A DNA stretch of 64,000 nucleotides. Origin: Pristionchus mayeri. Lineage: Eukaryota; Nematoda; Chromadorea; Rhabditida; Neodiplogasteridae. The stretch lies in assembly GCA_036245805.1 (NCBI GenBank), contig BTRK01000005.1, forward strand, positions 23,598,984 to 23,662,983. The letters run 5' to 3'. The notes under the pieces were generated by a model. It worked only from the letters and a program-made list of their open reading frames with translations. It had not been told where the DNA came from and searched no databases. A program made the translations under genes and the position numbers. Positions 23,174-34,542 of this stretch are shown here, one piece after another. Each line of letters opens with the position of its first letter. The stretch's first letter is position 1.

Positions 23174-24984
23174 ATCTACAAGTAATAACTTAAAGGCGTG
23201 TCCTGGCGCAGTCCCGGACTCGGACACTCATGGCATACTGTATGGCCAGAGACGACACCAAACATCGCCGAATGACTTTTTAAATATTATATTTGTATTT
23301 TTATTAATAATAAAGCACATATAAGTTGTTTATTGAATTTGTGGATAAAGTAAATTTGATAAATATTGCATGGGATGAGGGATTGTTTGAAGGGATAATG
23401 TTGAACACTGAATAGACAGCATAGAATATGCAGTACTCTCAGATTGAATAGAGACTATTACCATTATCGATTTCAGCCTTTCCTAATCTTCGTGATCTAC
23501 CACGCATCTATCTGCTGAATTAGCCTGGTGGATAGGAATGATTTCTTATGTTGAGGAAAGAATACATGACCAGAGCAGGTTACACATGAAGGGGATTTCT
23601 CATGGATTGTTTTTGGAGAAGTGATCTTTGATCTTTGCTACGAATGTTGTTATTTGTATTAATTTTACAGTATAATCCTGAACTGAAATCATTAAAATGT
23701 ATGCTGAGAAGATCTATCTCGATTCAAGAAAGTTACTGTAAGCTGTGCCTTCCATTTTTGTGATACGATTCCTGAATTTGTCGAGATCTGAAGATGGAAT
23801 ATCGATCGAATAACAAATTTATGATAATTTTAAGTGCCCTATTTAAAAGCCAGCTAATTGTATGCCCTCTATTCCACATTTCTGAAAAAAATCGGGATCT
23901 GAAGTCGTCGGATGAAGAATGGGCAGCCACTGGAAGTGTTAATTTTGACGGGGAGGAAGTTTGCAAAAGACAATCTACATCCACTGGGAGATTAGCGTTA
24001 GGGCGTGGGTCGTTAATGGCCTTTATAAGTGAGCCCCTCCGGGCAGGCTCTCTATCGTCCTACGATGAGTCAAACTGCTGCCACTCACATCTGCACCGAG
24101 CTCAAGCCCTCCGGCGATGTCTGCAACTACGAGACAACTAGGATCGGGAATCTGGATCGCCATTTACAAGTGAGTTACGGCTTAATTTTGTTGACTGATA
24201 TGACAGTGACGCTGTTGGGAGAGTTGTTGGGAGAGTTACTGTAGGCATAATGTAGGATGAGTACGGAATTTATATTGAAGGAAGGTTACGGTAGGAACAC
24301 TGTGGGGAGGGAAACGTTACTTATATCGAAGGAAGGTTACAGTAGGAACACTATGGGAGGGATACGGTATTCATATTGTGGGAGGGTTACGGTAGGAATA
24401 CTGTGGGAGAGATAGTCATGGTTTGGCTGGGAAGCCAACCCTTATCACTTCATGTTATTGCTTTGTAGACGGAGCATGGCTTCACTGCCGAAGCAATCGA
24501 TAGCCTGAGGAAGAAGAGAAGGGAGGAGAAGGGGGCGGCTCGACTGAAGGACGAGACGAATCTGCCTGAAGTGTGTCCTGCTTGCGAGAAGCGATTTGCC
24601 TCGAAGGAGTCTCTCCGTAAGCACGTCAGCAGGTTTCACAAGGAGGACAAACCGGTGAGTTCATTTTCTAAACACTAGCCAGTAGATTTCGTAATTTGAG
24701 TGATGGTCTCTCCCTTTCCCACACTCTCTCGTCGCTCGACCGTGTAGTCAGTTACGTATCTGAAATGAAGGATAGATACTATACAGTATGGTACTTTGTC
24801 ATATTTAGGGTGCAGCCACTAACGTTCGTTGTCCTGTGGAAGAATGTGCTGTGGACGGACTGAGATCGAGGGAAGAGCTGGCTGAGCACTGCCGAATGGA
24901 TCACTCTGAGGCCGGAGAATTCGAAGTGATCGAGAGGAACTTCGAGTCAATGGAGGAGATGGAGGTGAGCACGGTCGTTGCAAG

Positions 24985-25135
24985 GATACTGTAGGGTATG
25001 GGATACGGTAGGAGAAGGATACGGTAGGAGAGGGATACTGTAAGGGGATGGGATACGGTAGGAGAAGGATACGGTAGGAGAGGGATACGGTAGGAGAGGG
25101 ATACTGTAGGGGGAAGGGTACGGTAGGACAGGAGT
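24985..25135 (+). repeat. minisatellite of GGATACGGTAGGAGA-type units in MULE intron 3
   Basis: About nine units of 15-18 bp alternate TACGGTAGG and TACTGTAGG. Looser copies are spread through intron 1 (24245-24410). Non-coding. Confidence 0.85.
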
Positions 25136-26990
25136 AATCGCTTTCGCTTTCAGAAGTGGAAGCACCGAGTGGAGACTCTCTCCATGGCGTCCTTCACTAA
25201 GGACAGCAACAAGGGCGCCCGTCAGTACTACTGGTGCTCGAGAGGAAACAAGAGCCGAACGAAGGAGGACTCACAGCTGAATCGAATCTCGAAGAGGACT
25301 CAGAGTCACTGCTCGGCATTTCTTAATGTGAGTTTCTTGAGATGCCTGCTAGCTTTTATCCGGTGCTCATTCTCACACTGACCTATTGCGAATGGAGAGA
25401 TGATTCCTTGACGTATTCAGGTATCGATCGGAGAAGGAGGAGTCGTCACCGTCCGTGCCTGCCTTGACCATGTCCATCATGAGTGCGACCCTGCTGCCAT
25501 CCTCTCAACCAGACCCAGAAGGACAGCCTCAATTCGATCCTCACACAGGTATCCATTCAATTCATGTTGTTCTGCAGGGTTACTGTAACATCTCATTAGA
25601 GCACTATGTGAGAGAAGAGGGTGAAATTCTTTCAGGGCTACACCGTGGCAAAGGCGAAGGAAACTCTGCGGGACTTCGGGGAGCAGCATCCTTTCTACTG
25701 GCTGTCGTCTGAACGAAGTCTGAGGAAGCTCATCTCTACTCGGAAGGAGAAGCCATGGGAGAGGGAGACCGATGATCACGAGTCGTTGGTGAAGAGGTTC
25801 ACTGAGGAGAAGGAGACTACTGGCATTCGTCACCTTCAAATCTCGAAGGACGATTTCCAACTAGGTGAGGATAGGATAAGAGTCGTGATTGTCTGCAGAG
25901 GGTCGGTTGAGAGATTCTTCGTTTCAGTGATCATCACTCCCATCCAACTGGTCTGGCTGAAGAAGTTCGGACACCGGGGCATCAGTGTCGATGACACATT
26001 CAACACTTCCAAATGGCCGTACAAGCTGACCACGGTGATGGTTCTGGATGAGAAGGACCGAGGACTCCCTGCTGCCTTCCTTCTCAGCTCACACACAACT
26101 CATGCTGAAGTCTACCTTCTCTTCAAGGTCAATTCTACCTAGTGATAACTAACTGAATAGTGATATCATCTAATGAAGGGAGTGAGCGGGAGTGTATTCT
26201 TGAAGGAATCTGTTGTTCATTCCAGAGTATCCGTGATCTCCTTCCCACTTTCGATACTCAGTGGTTCATGAGTGACGACGCGCCCGCCTTCATCAACGGC
26301 TTCAAACGCGCCATTCCGAAGACCAGGGCTCATCAATTGCACTGCCAGTGGCATGTGATCAAGGTATTATCGTTCATTCTACCGTAATTAGTTCCTACCG
26401 TACCCATTCCTACAGTATCCAAACCTATTCCAGTGTTCATTCATGATTTTGCAGAATCTCAAGCAGTATGCGAGCGACGTCTACGGAACGAAGGAGGAGC
26501 GAGGCAAGCAGGTGGCTGCATCTGCACGGAACATCGCCCGAGCCATACAGAAGAGCGAGTTCTGGAGTCTGGCCACTTCCCTTCTCTCTGATCTGGAGAC
26601 CGATCTACCCGCAGATAAGCTCTACAAGAAGTACCTGGAGATACCTCCACTCGTATTCCCTCTGGGCACCATTCATGAGGTAAGCTTCCTCTTCTCTCCA
26701 GTTCACACACTCTCTCGCACATCTGATTGGCGAGAGAGTACATGTAATGCAGAGACTATTGTCTGATGAATGGAATTATTTTCACTTTTCTTTTCAGAGT
26801 GCACGCCCCCTTCAACACCACGATGGTGAGCGAATCCTTCCACTCGAAGCTGAAGATGAGTGTACTCGAAGACAATACACTCTCGCGTGTAGATCGTCTT
26901 GCCCATCTCCTCCTCGCTCTCCCTGCTGAAGTCTCTGAAGAGCTCAGAATTGCTGTGAGTCCCAATCTCTTTAAGTGTCTCATTTTCCCG

Positions 26991-27122
26991 AACCATTTAG
27001 AGAGAGATCAAAGATCAACCATTTAGAGAGAGATCAAAGATCAACCATTTAGAGAGAGATCAAAGATCAACCATTAGAGAGAGATCAAAGATCAACCATT
27101 TAGAGAGAGATCAAAGATCAAG
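26991..27122 (+). repeat. minisatellite, five 26-bp units with AGATCAAAGATCA, in MULE intron 10
   Basis: Five near-identical units (AGAGAGAGATCAAAGATCAA then CCATTT) fill most of the intron between exons 10 and 11. The core is the same word found in the LINE 5' repeats. Confidence 0.95.
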
Positions 27123-28732
27123 TGTTGATTTCCAGGATCGGAAGAAGTACGTGGGCGGAGTCTTCCGTCTACAAGCTTAGATGGCAGCTCACAAGAAGGG
27201 AGTAGCCTACGGAGAGAAGGAACCGGTCATCGACAGACCAGACAAGAGCACGTGGATCGTCGAATCGTCGAAGAAGGATGGGACCAAGTACAAAGTCACT
27301 GACTACGGTCAGGACTACTGTACCTGTGACAGGAAGAACCTGTATTGCATGAGGTGAGTCTCTCTTCATTCCGTTATACTGGCCTAACTCCATGATAATA
27401 ATTACTTTGTAAGGTGCGGAGTCTGCCCTCGTCGATATCGGTGCAACTGCCAGGAGGGAAATCGATCTGGCACGAATTGCAAGCACTGCCACTGGGCGAT
27501 CCTCTCCTCCAATCATGATCCCGATCCTGCCGATCTCCAAGATGCCAGAATTGAAGTTGGTGAAGCCGTCGATTTGGAACATAACTACGATGCGATGCCC
27601 CCTCTCCAACCGATAGAGGTAGTCAACTCTCTCCATCCTACTCATCATCAGTGAAGTGTAGAAAGAATTTCTTAATCGTTTTCCAGGATGATATTCCTGC
27701 CCAGTTTCAAGCCGATGACATCGATGAGGAGGAAAGGGAGATGAGGGAGAGAGAGAAGGAAGAAGAGGATCGAAGGAATGATGAGAAGATGAAGTACCGC
27801 GGCCTGATGCTCGAGGTATACTGAAAATACATCATATTTATTGTAATTGAGACAAAATCAGTTTTTCACTATGCGATCTTTCAGGCACTCAACAGAGTGA
27901 CTGCTGGAGTGAGAAGATGCATGAGAGAGGATGATGATGCGACAAGACTGAAGGAAGCATACGAGGGTATACTTATGGTGATGGAAGGATTGGGCATCGA
28001 CAAGGATCAAGGAGCAGTGAGGGGAGAGAGACCGAAGAAGAGACAAGGAGAGAAGGGAGCGAATCTGCTGGATAGAGAGACGGTAAGCATTCACCCACTC
28101 TCTCACTTTCACATTCTCTCTCGTTGTCTAGAGTGGATACTGTAACCCCATCTGTCAAACCTATGCTGATGAGATCATTTGCAGAGAGGAGAGATCAAGG
28201 GGAAGAGGAGAGCAGCCATGGGCCGACCTGCTGCCTTCCCTGTGCGGAAACCAGAGGAGAACATCGTCTGTGTGCAATGCAAGAGGGCCGAGCCCATTCC
28301 ATTGCCGGGTAAAGAAGAAGACGATATTAACTGGGTCGCCTGCAACAATGAGGACTGCGGTCTCTATTACCATGAGATTTGCTGCCAGATCGATACTGTA
28401 TGTATGTGCGGAAATGGAGTCATGATCTACAAAGAGATTGACGACTAGACCACCACCATTTCCTTATTGTCGTCTGTTCATCTGTGTTCTTCCGTTGATT
28501 TTCTTTCATTTTGTTAATTATGTTGTTCGAAAATAAAATTGAATAGCAACTAAAGTGTTTTAAAAGACATTCAAAATAAATATAATATTTAAAAAGTCAT
28601 TCGGCTGTGTTTGGTGTCGTCTCTGGCCATACAGTATGCCATGAGTGCCCAAGTCCGGGACTGCGCCAGGACAAGCCTATAAGTTACCCAACACCCTTAA
28701 AAATGGGCTATATTATTATTCCTGAAGCTGAT

Positions 28733-30800
28733 AGAACACACTATCTGACAGAATCGAAATAGACTTGGCACAGGCCGAAAATTCGAATTCCTACTGACTA
28801 GTCAGCTGACTTCACCAATAGGTCGGCCTCGACGAGGGAAACCTACTAGGGACCACCAAACCGGAAAATCAAACTTCACTTCCGGGAAAAGGTCAATTTT
28901 CCGTGGTAAATCTCGCTCCAGGCGCGAATTTAAATCTGTTAAGAGATTTGGTTTTTTCTTGTTTTCTTTAGGTACTGCAACGGTGTTAACGAACGAGCAA
29001 AACAATTCACAAATTGGTATGCAATTGAAAGCTATGCCTACCCCATTTCGATTTTTCACTTTAGTTTTAAAAAATAATGATCAAATAAAGAGAAAAACAA
29101 TAATAAACATAAGTCAAAATGCCGACGCTTTCAGTCCAAGTGGAGCGCATCTCAAGTCACCCCTTCACTCCGAATTATCGCAAACTGAAGTAGCTGATTT
29201 TTATTGAAGTCACGCAAAACCATTTACTGTATGGTTTTTACTTGTGAATAGCACTCTAGCAACCACTAATTATCAGTTATAATTACAAATACGGAAAGAA
29301 ATTATTCTAGGAACCTTGAAGCCACACTGAGAACCAGAGGTTACGGTAGTTGCAAATTCGATGTTCATTTTCTCTGAGGACGACATTCGTATATTTCTGA
29401 TTTTGTAGTATAAGATGCGCATCGATGTCCTGAAATAAATACTTTAAAATCTCAGATAAACGAATGTCGTCCTCAGAGGAAACATTGAAAGTTTATTTTC
29501 ATAACGGTAAAACGCTCAATTTTGACGGCCTTATTCTCTTTTATTTGATATTTATATTTATTTTTATGTTGAAAACCATTTTTTGTGCTTCATAATCTAC
29601 AAATACTGAGAAAACGAAGCTTCAACACTTAGATCTGAAAACACATGTATTTTCGATTGCTTCATGCTTCTCCAATTCTTCAATATTTCCCTTCTCGCCA
29701 TGCTTGGTGTTCTTTCAATATGTGTTCATATTCATTCCAATCACTAAAATAGTTTAAAAATAACATTAAATATTTTTAAAAAATGTTTTAAAATATTGAA
29801 AGAATTTGGCTTGAAAAGTACGGTAGTTTTAAAGCAAAAGCGTCGGAAGGAGGCAACCAATATTCCGTACTCAAAAATTCCCGCTGCCGTCCCTATTTTC
29901 TTGCTTATTTTGAGGTGCCGCTCTCCATTTTTTTATATGTGAACAGAGTTTTCGAATTCAAAATTAACCTCAAAACAAGGAAAAAATCGTTGGTTGCGAA
30001 AATTTGCTGTCGTTGTCTGAACTTTGACAATGGTATATAAAATCCGATATCTTCTGATTTTCGATGTGCCGCTTCTCATACACAGGTTCGCATAGTTGTT
30101 CTAGTCTGTAGGAATGTTTCATACCAAAAACAGGAAAATCGTTGGTTGCGAAAAAAAGAAGGATACTGTAGCATGATCCTTCCAAAATAGCTGTTTTATT
30201 ATTGATTTCGTTTGAATAGTCTTTGATTTATCATAACAGCATCCATTTGATGATTAATTGATGAAAATAGTGCTCCTTGATGCTCGACGCGGAACATTGA
30301 GTAAAAAAATACAGACGTTGACCCAGCGAACTGGACCGCACGCGTGAAATTAAGGCGTCGCGGCAGCAACCACACAACGATAGACGGGGTCAACAAAGGG
30401 TGCCTCATATGCTGCGAATTTGAATTTTTAGAAAAATATGATCGTATTTCTGAAATTCCACACCCTCGATTGCTCCAAAGGCAACAGCAAAGTATGATTT
30501 ACAAGAATTATAAATTTCTTGTGGTGCCCCCCAGAAACCTACATCGAAAAAATTTCGATCCGGATCCGCGCGGTCGCGGGCGCGCATTTTGAATAGTTGA
30601 CTACGGTAGCTTCAAAATGGTTTAAAATTCGACTCGTATCACTGCGGCGGTAGGCCTACCGGTAGGGGCGCTGCATTCCTTGACAAACTTTTTTACTCTC
30701 CGGAGTTTTTCGATCAGATTCCATCTAAAGCCGGAAATCGATATTATCACTTCTATTTCGGACAAGCATGCATTTCCCCAGGAATTTTTCAACAACCCCC
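28733..30800. repeat. second copy of the 4.8-kb element's left end, split by a hAT-like insertion
   Basis: 28733-28845 and 30542-30800 together match the left arm of the element at 12642 (AACACACTATCT, GGCACAGGCCGAAAATTC, GGGGCGCTGCATTCCTTG). The split is exactly at the hAT-like element 28846-30533. The opposite end was not found. Confidence 0.75.
28846..30533. mobile_element. hAT-like non-autonomous element, copy A (1.69 kb)
   Basis: Starts CTAGGGACCACCAAACCGG and ends GTGGTGCCCCCCA. Flanked by perfect 8-bp duplications GAAACCTA at 28838-28845 and 30534-30541. The right third (29945-30530) matches copy B. The middle includes about 29340-29900, an inverted version of which occurs at 62410-62840. 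No transposase frame. Confidence 0.85.
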
Positions 30801-30892
30801 CTAAATATTATGTATATACCAGCCGATCAATCCACTGGCGTGTTCTTTGATTTGCTCTTAGGCCTCGTCTTAATTCTAACGGATGCAAAATC

Positions 30893-31038
30893 TCTCTCTC
30901 ATCCTCCCTTACTTAACATATTTCCTTCCCCTCTCCCTACCTCTCTCTCGCGCTCTCTCCCTATTTCTCTCATTCTCTCCCTCTCTCCTTATTTATCTCA
31001 TTCTCTCCCTCTCCCTATTTCTCCAACTCTCTCTCACA

Positions 31039-31099
<61 letters not shown>

Positions 31100-31690
31100 C
31101 TCTCCTCTCTCTCTCTCTCTCCTCTCTCCTCTCTCTCTCTCTCTCTCCCTCTCCCTCTCTCTCACCCTCTATCTCTCTCCCTCCCTCTCTCTCACCCTCT
31201 ATCTCCCTCTCTCTCCCTCTCTCTCACCCTCTATCTCCCTCTCTCTCCCTCTATCCCTCTCTCATACTCTCCCTCTTTCTCTCTATCTTATTCTCTTCCT
31301 CTCTCCCTCTGAACCGTCTCTCTCCCTCCCTCTCTCTCCTTCTCTCTCCCTCTCTCCCTTTCTTCTACCCTCCCTCTTTCTCTCTATCTTCTTCTCTTCC
31401 TCTCTCCCCCTTTCCCCCTCCCTCTCTCTCACCCTCTTTTCCTCCCTCTTTCTCTCCCTCTCCCCATCTCCCTCCCTCCCCTCTCTCTCCCTCTGTCTCC
31501 CCCCTTCCCTTCCCTCTGTCTCTCTCCCCTTTTCCCTCTATCCACCTTTCTCCCCCTCACTCCCCTCTATCTCTCGCCCTCTATCTTTCACCATCTTTCT
31601 CTCTCTCCCTCCCTCTCTCTCACCATCTCGCTTCCTCTCTCTCTCCTTCTCTCTCCCTCTCTCCCTTCTTCTTCCTTTTCCTACTCTCCG
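30893..31690 (+). repeat. 800-bp CT-rich low-complexity tract
   Basis: Almost uninterrupted pyrimidines on the plus strand, from pure (CT)n to CCCTCT-type variants. The long Leu/Ser/Pro-rich open frames across it are artefacts of composition. Mirror-symmetric purine/pyrimidine tracts can form triplex DNA. Confidence 0.95.
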
Positions 31691-31701
31691 TCTCGTTTTC
31701 G

Positions 31702-31770
31702 AACTTTCTGGAACATTCTAGAAGCTTTGGAACATTTTCGAACTTTCTGGAACATTCTAGAAGCTTTGGC
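31702..31770. promoter_or_regulatory. duplicated perfect heat-shock element
   Basis: TTCtgGAAcaTTCtaGAA begins at 31706 and again at 31745, 39 bp later, with further partial NGAAN pentamers between. This matches the HSF consensus of alternating nGAAn/nTTCn units (four perfect units per site). A CCAAT follows at 31770-31774. No gene start is visible next to it. It may be a transposon-borne element. Confidence 0.6.
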
Positions 31771-32080
31771 CAATGGCAAATTATCGACTGGGATACGGTA
31801 GTTTACCCGATGCTAATTATTGATTGGCATACTGTAATTCAAAGATCAAATGTCAAAATCATAAATCTGACCCACGGAATAATAGGTGACACATGGCTAA
31901 TTATCGATTGGTATACGGTAGTTGTCCCAATGCTAATCATTGATTGGCATACTGTAATTCAAAGATCAAATGTCAAAATCATAAATCTGACCCACGGAAT
32001 AATAGGTGACCCATGGCTAATTATCGATTGGTATACGGTAGTTGTCCCAATGCTAATTATTGATTGATATACGGTAGTGG
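31771..32080 (+). repeat. tandem repeat, 120-bp unit, about 2.5 copies
   Basis: The units start near 31776, 31895 and 32015 with GGCTAATTATCGATTGG. Each contains TACGGTAG, CATACTGTAATTC and AAAGATCAAATGTC. It lies between the heat-shock-element duplication and the assembly gap. Confidence 0.9.
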
Positions 32081-32229
32081 ACCGATCCCCCTTCTAATGT
32101 CATCCATCCCTCTCCTCCCTATTTCGCAATCCGGACATACGGACAGACACACACAGCGCTTTATACAGTCGCGCCGGAAAGTCACCGTACACTTTTTGAC
32201 TTTGTTGTATATTTTTGCCCAGGAAATAC

Positions 32230-32729
32230 NNNNNNNNNNNNNNNNNNNNNNNNNNNNNNNNNNNNNNNNNNNNNNNNNNNNNNNNNNNNNNNNNNNNNNN
32301 NNNNNNNNNNNNNNNNNNNNNNNNNNNNNNNNNNNNNNNNNNNNNNNNNNNNNNNNNNNNNNNNNNNNNNNNNNNNNNNNNNNNNNNNNNNNNNNNNNNN
32401 NNNNNNNNNNNNNNNNNNNNNNNNNNNNNNNNNNNNNNNNNNNNNNNNNNNNNNNNNNNNNNNNNNNNNNNNNNNNNNNNNNNNNNNNNNNNNNNNNNNN
32501 NNNNNNNNNNNNNNNNNNNNNNNNNNNNNNNNNNNNNNNNNNNNNNNNNNNNNNNNNNNNNNNNNNNNNNNNNNNNNNNNNNNNNNNNNNNNNNNNNNNN
32601 NNNNNNNNNNNNNNNNNNNNNNNNNNNNNNNNNNNNNNNNNNNNNNNNNNNNNNNNNNNNNNNNNNNNNNNNNNNNNNNNNNNNNNNNNNNNNNNNNNNN
32701 NNNNNNNNNNNNNNNNNNNNNNNNNNNNN
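32230..32729. other. assembly gap, 500 N
   Basis: Exactly 500 N, probably a placeholder of unknown true length. On both sides lies ACAGTCGCGCCGGAAAGTCA (32167 and 32773), so the gap falls between copies of one terminal repeat. Open frames that cross it are meaningless. Confidence 0.99.
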
Positions 32730-33165
32730 CTATGTCGATGTTCCGGGGGCTGTGGCACAGCGCTTTATATATACAGTCGCGCCGGAAAGTCACCGGCCAC
32801 TTTTTATATTTATTTCAACTTTCCCCAGGGAAAGGCATAATACTGACACTAAGGCATGATGTACCAAATTCATCGGACATTATTGTCATGGTATTACGGC
32901 ATGACGTAATTGCATAGTTATTGCATAGTGATGACGCAATCAATCTCCACTTTTTCAAAATGGTATTATTCTTACACAGATTTTTCCCTGCCGGCCAATC
33001 TTTCTGAGGTTGGAGATATGAGCGAGGTCTACCCAGAATAAATTTTTGAAAGTGATGCACGGTCGCACATTGGCTGCAGCCGTGCTGCAAAAACGGTCCG
33101 AAATTCAGATCTCGGCTTCTAGACTAGCCAGGGACTCGTTCAAAGCGTCAAAATGATCGTCATTA
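32730..33165 (+). repeat. repeat arm, inverted relative to 38520-38935
   Basis: About 400 bp from CGCGCCGGAAAGTCACCG through GGGAAAGGCATAATACTGAC to CAAAGCGTCAAAATG is the reverse complement of 38520-38935. Both arms end in a Tc1-like ACAGT..CGCCGGAAAGTCA terminus. They enclose the nested region 33.2-38.5 kb. Confidence 0.8.
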
Positions 33166-33267
33166 CAATTCCCGATGATCCTGAGAATATGAAAACGATC
33201 GGTCAACATTTGCCCTCAGGGCACCAAAAATCACTTTTTTGCATGCTCATTTTTTGGACATTCATAA

Positions 33268-34026
33268 CTAGGGACCACCAAACCGGGAAATTAAAATATA
33301 AATCCGGGAAAAGGTCAAATTTTTGATAGTAAAACTCGCTCAGAGAAGGAATTCAAATCTGTGAACAAGTTGTATTTTTACTGGTTTTTCTTGTATAATT
33401 GAAGGTGCAGCTCTCATTTTTTTTATAATTGAAGAGTATTTCCAATTTAAAAAAATAGTCTCAAAGTATGAAAAATATCCTTGGTTGAGAAAATTCACGG
33501 TCATTGCATGAACTTTGACAATGGTATATAAAATCCTATATCTTCTGATTTCCGATGTGCAGCTTCGCATACACAGGTTCGCATAGTTGTTCTAGTCCGT
33601 AGGAATGTTCCATACCAAAAACCAGGAAAAATCGATGGTTGAGAAAAATTTTTAGGATACTGTAGCGTGATCCTCGTAAAATAGCGCGTTCTTATTGATT
33701 TCGTTTGAATAGTCTTTCATTTATTATAACTGCATCCATTGATGAATTATTAATGAAAATACTGCTCCTTGATGCTCTACGCGAAACATTGAGCGAAAAA
33801 ATACAGACGTTGACCCAGCTAACTGGACCGCACGCGTGAAATTAAGGCGTCGCGGCAGCAATCACACCACGAAGACGGGGTCAACAAAGGGTGCCTCATA
33901 CGCTGCGAATTTGAATTTGTAGAAAAATCTAATTGTATTTCTGAAATTCCACACCCTCGAATGCCCCAAAGGTAACAGCAAAGTATGATTTAGAAGTATT
34001 TATAATTTCTCGTGGTGCCACCCCTA
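33268..34026. mobile_element. hAT-like non-autonomous element, copy B (759 bp)
   Basis: CTAGGGACCACCAAACCGG to GGTGCCACCCCTA, flanked by ATTCATAA (33260-33267) and ATTCGTAA (34027-34034). The uninterrupted target is present, inverted, near 35555. Related to 28846-30533 and 54275-55017. Confidence 0.88.
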
Positions 34027-34090
34027 ATTCGTAACGTTGAGGGGAAGGTTGGTAAAAATATGGTTTTGTGTGAGAATGTTCAAAATGTAT

Positions 34091-34537
34091 TACTGTGAGA
34101 ACTGAACGCGTAGTCCGTTGTGTCATGCTGCGTGTGCCCTAAAATCCGGCCCTGTGCGATTTTGGACAACACAAATGGAACGATTTATTCAGGTTGTAGT
34201 TTGTAGTTTTCGCGTTTATTTTCGCTCTTTTACTTTTTTCCGTTTTTTTTCATTTAGAGTTACTTCTAGCTATTACCTAGCCGTGTTAAAGCCATAATTG
34301 TGATAATTTATCACTGGTGGTGTGGATAACACGGCTAGGTGATAGCTGGAAGTAACTCGAAATGAAACAAAAGCGGGAAAAAAAGTAAATAAAATTAAAA
34401 GAGCGAAAATAAACGCGAAAATTAAAAACAGCTACTTGAATAAATCGTTCCATTTGTGTTGTCCAAAATCGCACAGGGCCGTATTTCAGGGCACACGCAG
34501 CATGATACAACGGACTACGAGTTCTATTCTCACAGTA
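34091..34537. mobile_element. TA-flanked MITE (family A), long copy
   Basis: TACTGTGAGAACTGAACGCG and ..TTCTATTCTCACAGTA ends. The arms of about 200 bp pair almost fully around 34310. It sits in the middle of a palindromic host repeat. Confidence 0.85.
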
Positions 34538-34542
34538 AGGAT

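Larger units (their letters stand above)
24065..28448 (+). pseudogene. MULE transposase with C2H2, SWIM and Cys-rich C-terminal finger; two frame breaks and one stop
   Basis: Exons: 24065-24169, 24469-24654, 24809-24964, 25154-25327, 25421-25548, 25636-25864, 25928-26127, 26226-26363, 26455-26679, 26798-26954, 27136-27353, 27414-27618, 27687-27815, 27885-28082, 28185-28448. Exons 1-3 carry C2H2 fingers and exon 4 a basic region (KWKHRVETLS, YYWCSRGNKS). The DDE catalytic set is Asp in DDTFNT (exon 7), Asp in MSDDAPAF (exon 8) and Glu in SESFHSKLK (exon 10). Exons 11-12 hold a SWIM-like CTC...C...CKHCH zinc site. Exon 15 is a Cys/His-rich finger (CVQCKR, CNNEDCG, HEICC). Defects: exon 5 is 128 bp where 129 is needed, so the frame shifts near 25500. 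Exon 10 enters one base out of frame. TAG interrupts exon 11 at 27178-27180. All other phases agree, so decay is recent or the sequence contains errors. Confidence 0.87.
23186..28686 (+). mobile_element. MULE DNA transposon, 5.5 kb, with roughly 110-bp terminal inverted repeats
   Basis: The left end 23186-23295 and right end about 28575-28686 are inverted copies. Both contain GTCCTGGCGCAGTCCCGGAC, GGCATACTGTATGGCCAGAG and GCCGAATGACTTTTTAAAT. The element encloses one 15-exon transposase gene. I could not find a 9-10 bp target duplication. The element abuts the 338-bp element on the left and another repeat (AACACCCTTAAAAATG) on the right. Confidence 0.88.

Noticed and set aside
23794..24141. 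115-codon plus-strand ORF upstream of the MULE exon 1
   Set aside because: It overlaps the recognised C2H2 exon in another frame and has no domain.
30768..32067. Long Ser/Leu/Pro-rich open frames of 317 and 394 codons
   Set aside because: They are the translation of a CT-rich low-complexity tract in two frames and have no domain or splice context.
32057..32859. Open frames of 200-260 codons across the gap
   Set aside because: They consist mostly of N; there is no sequence evidence.
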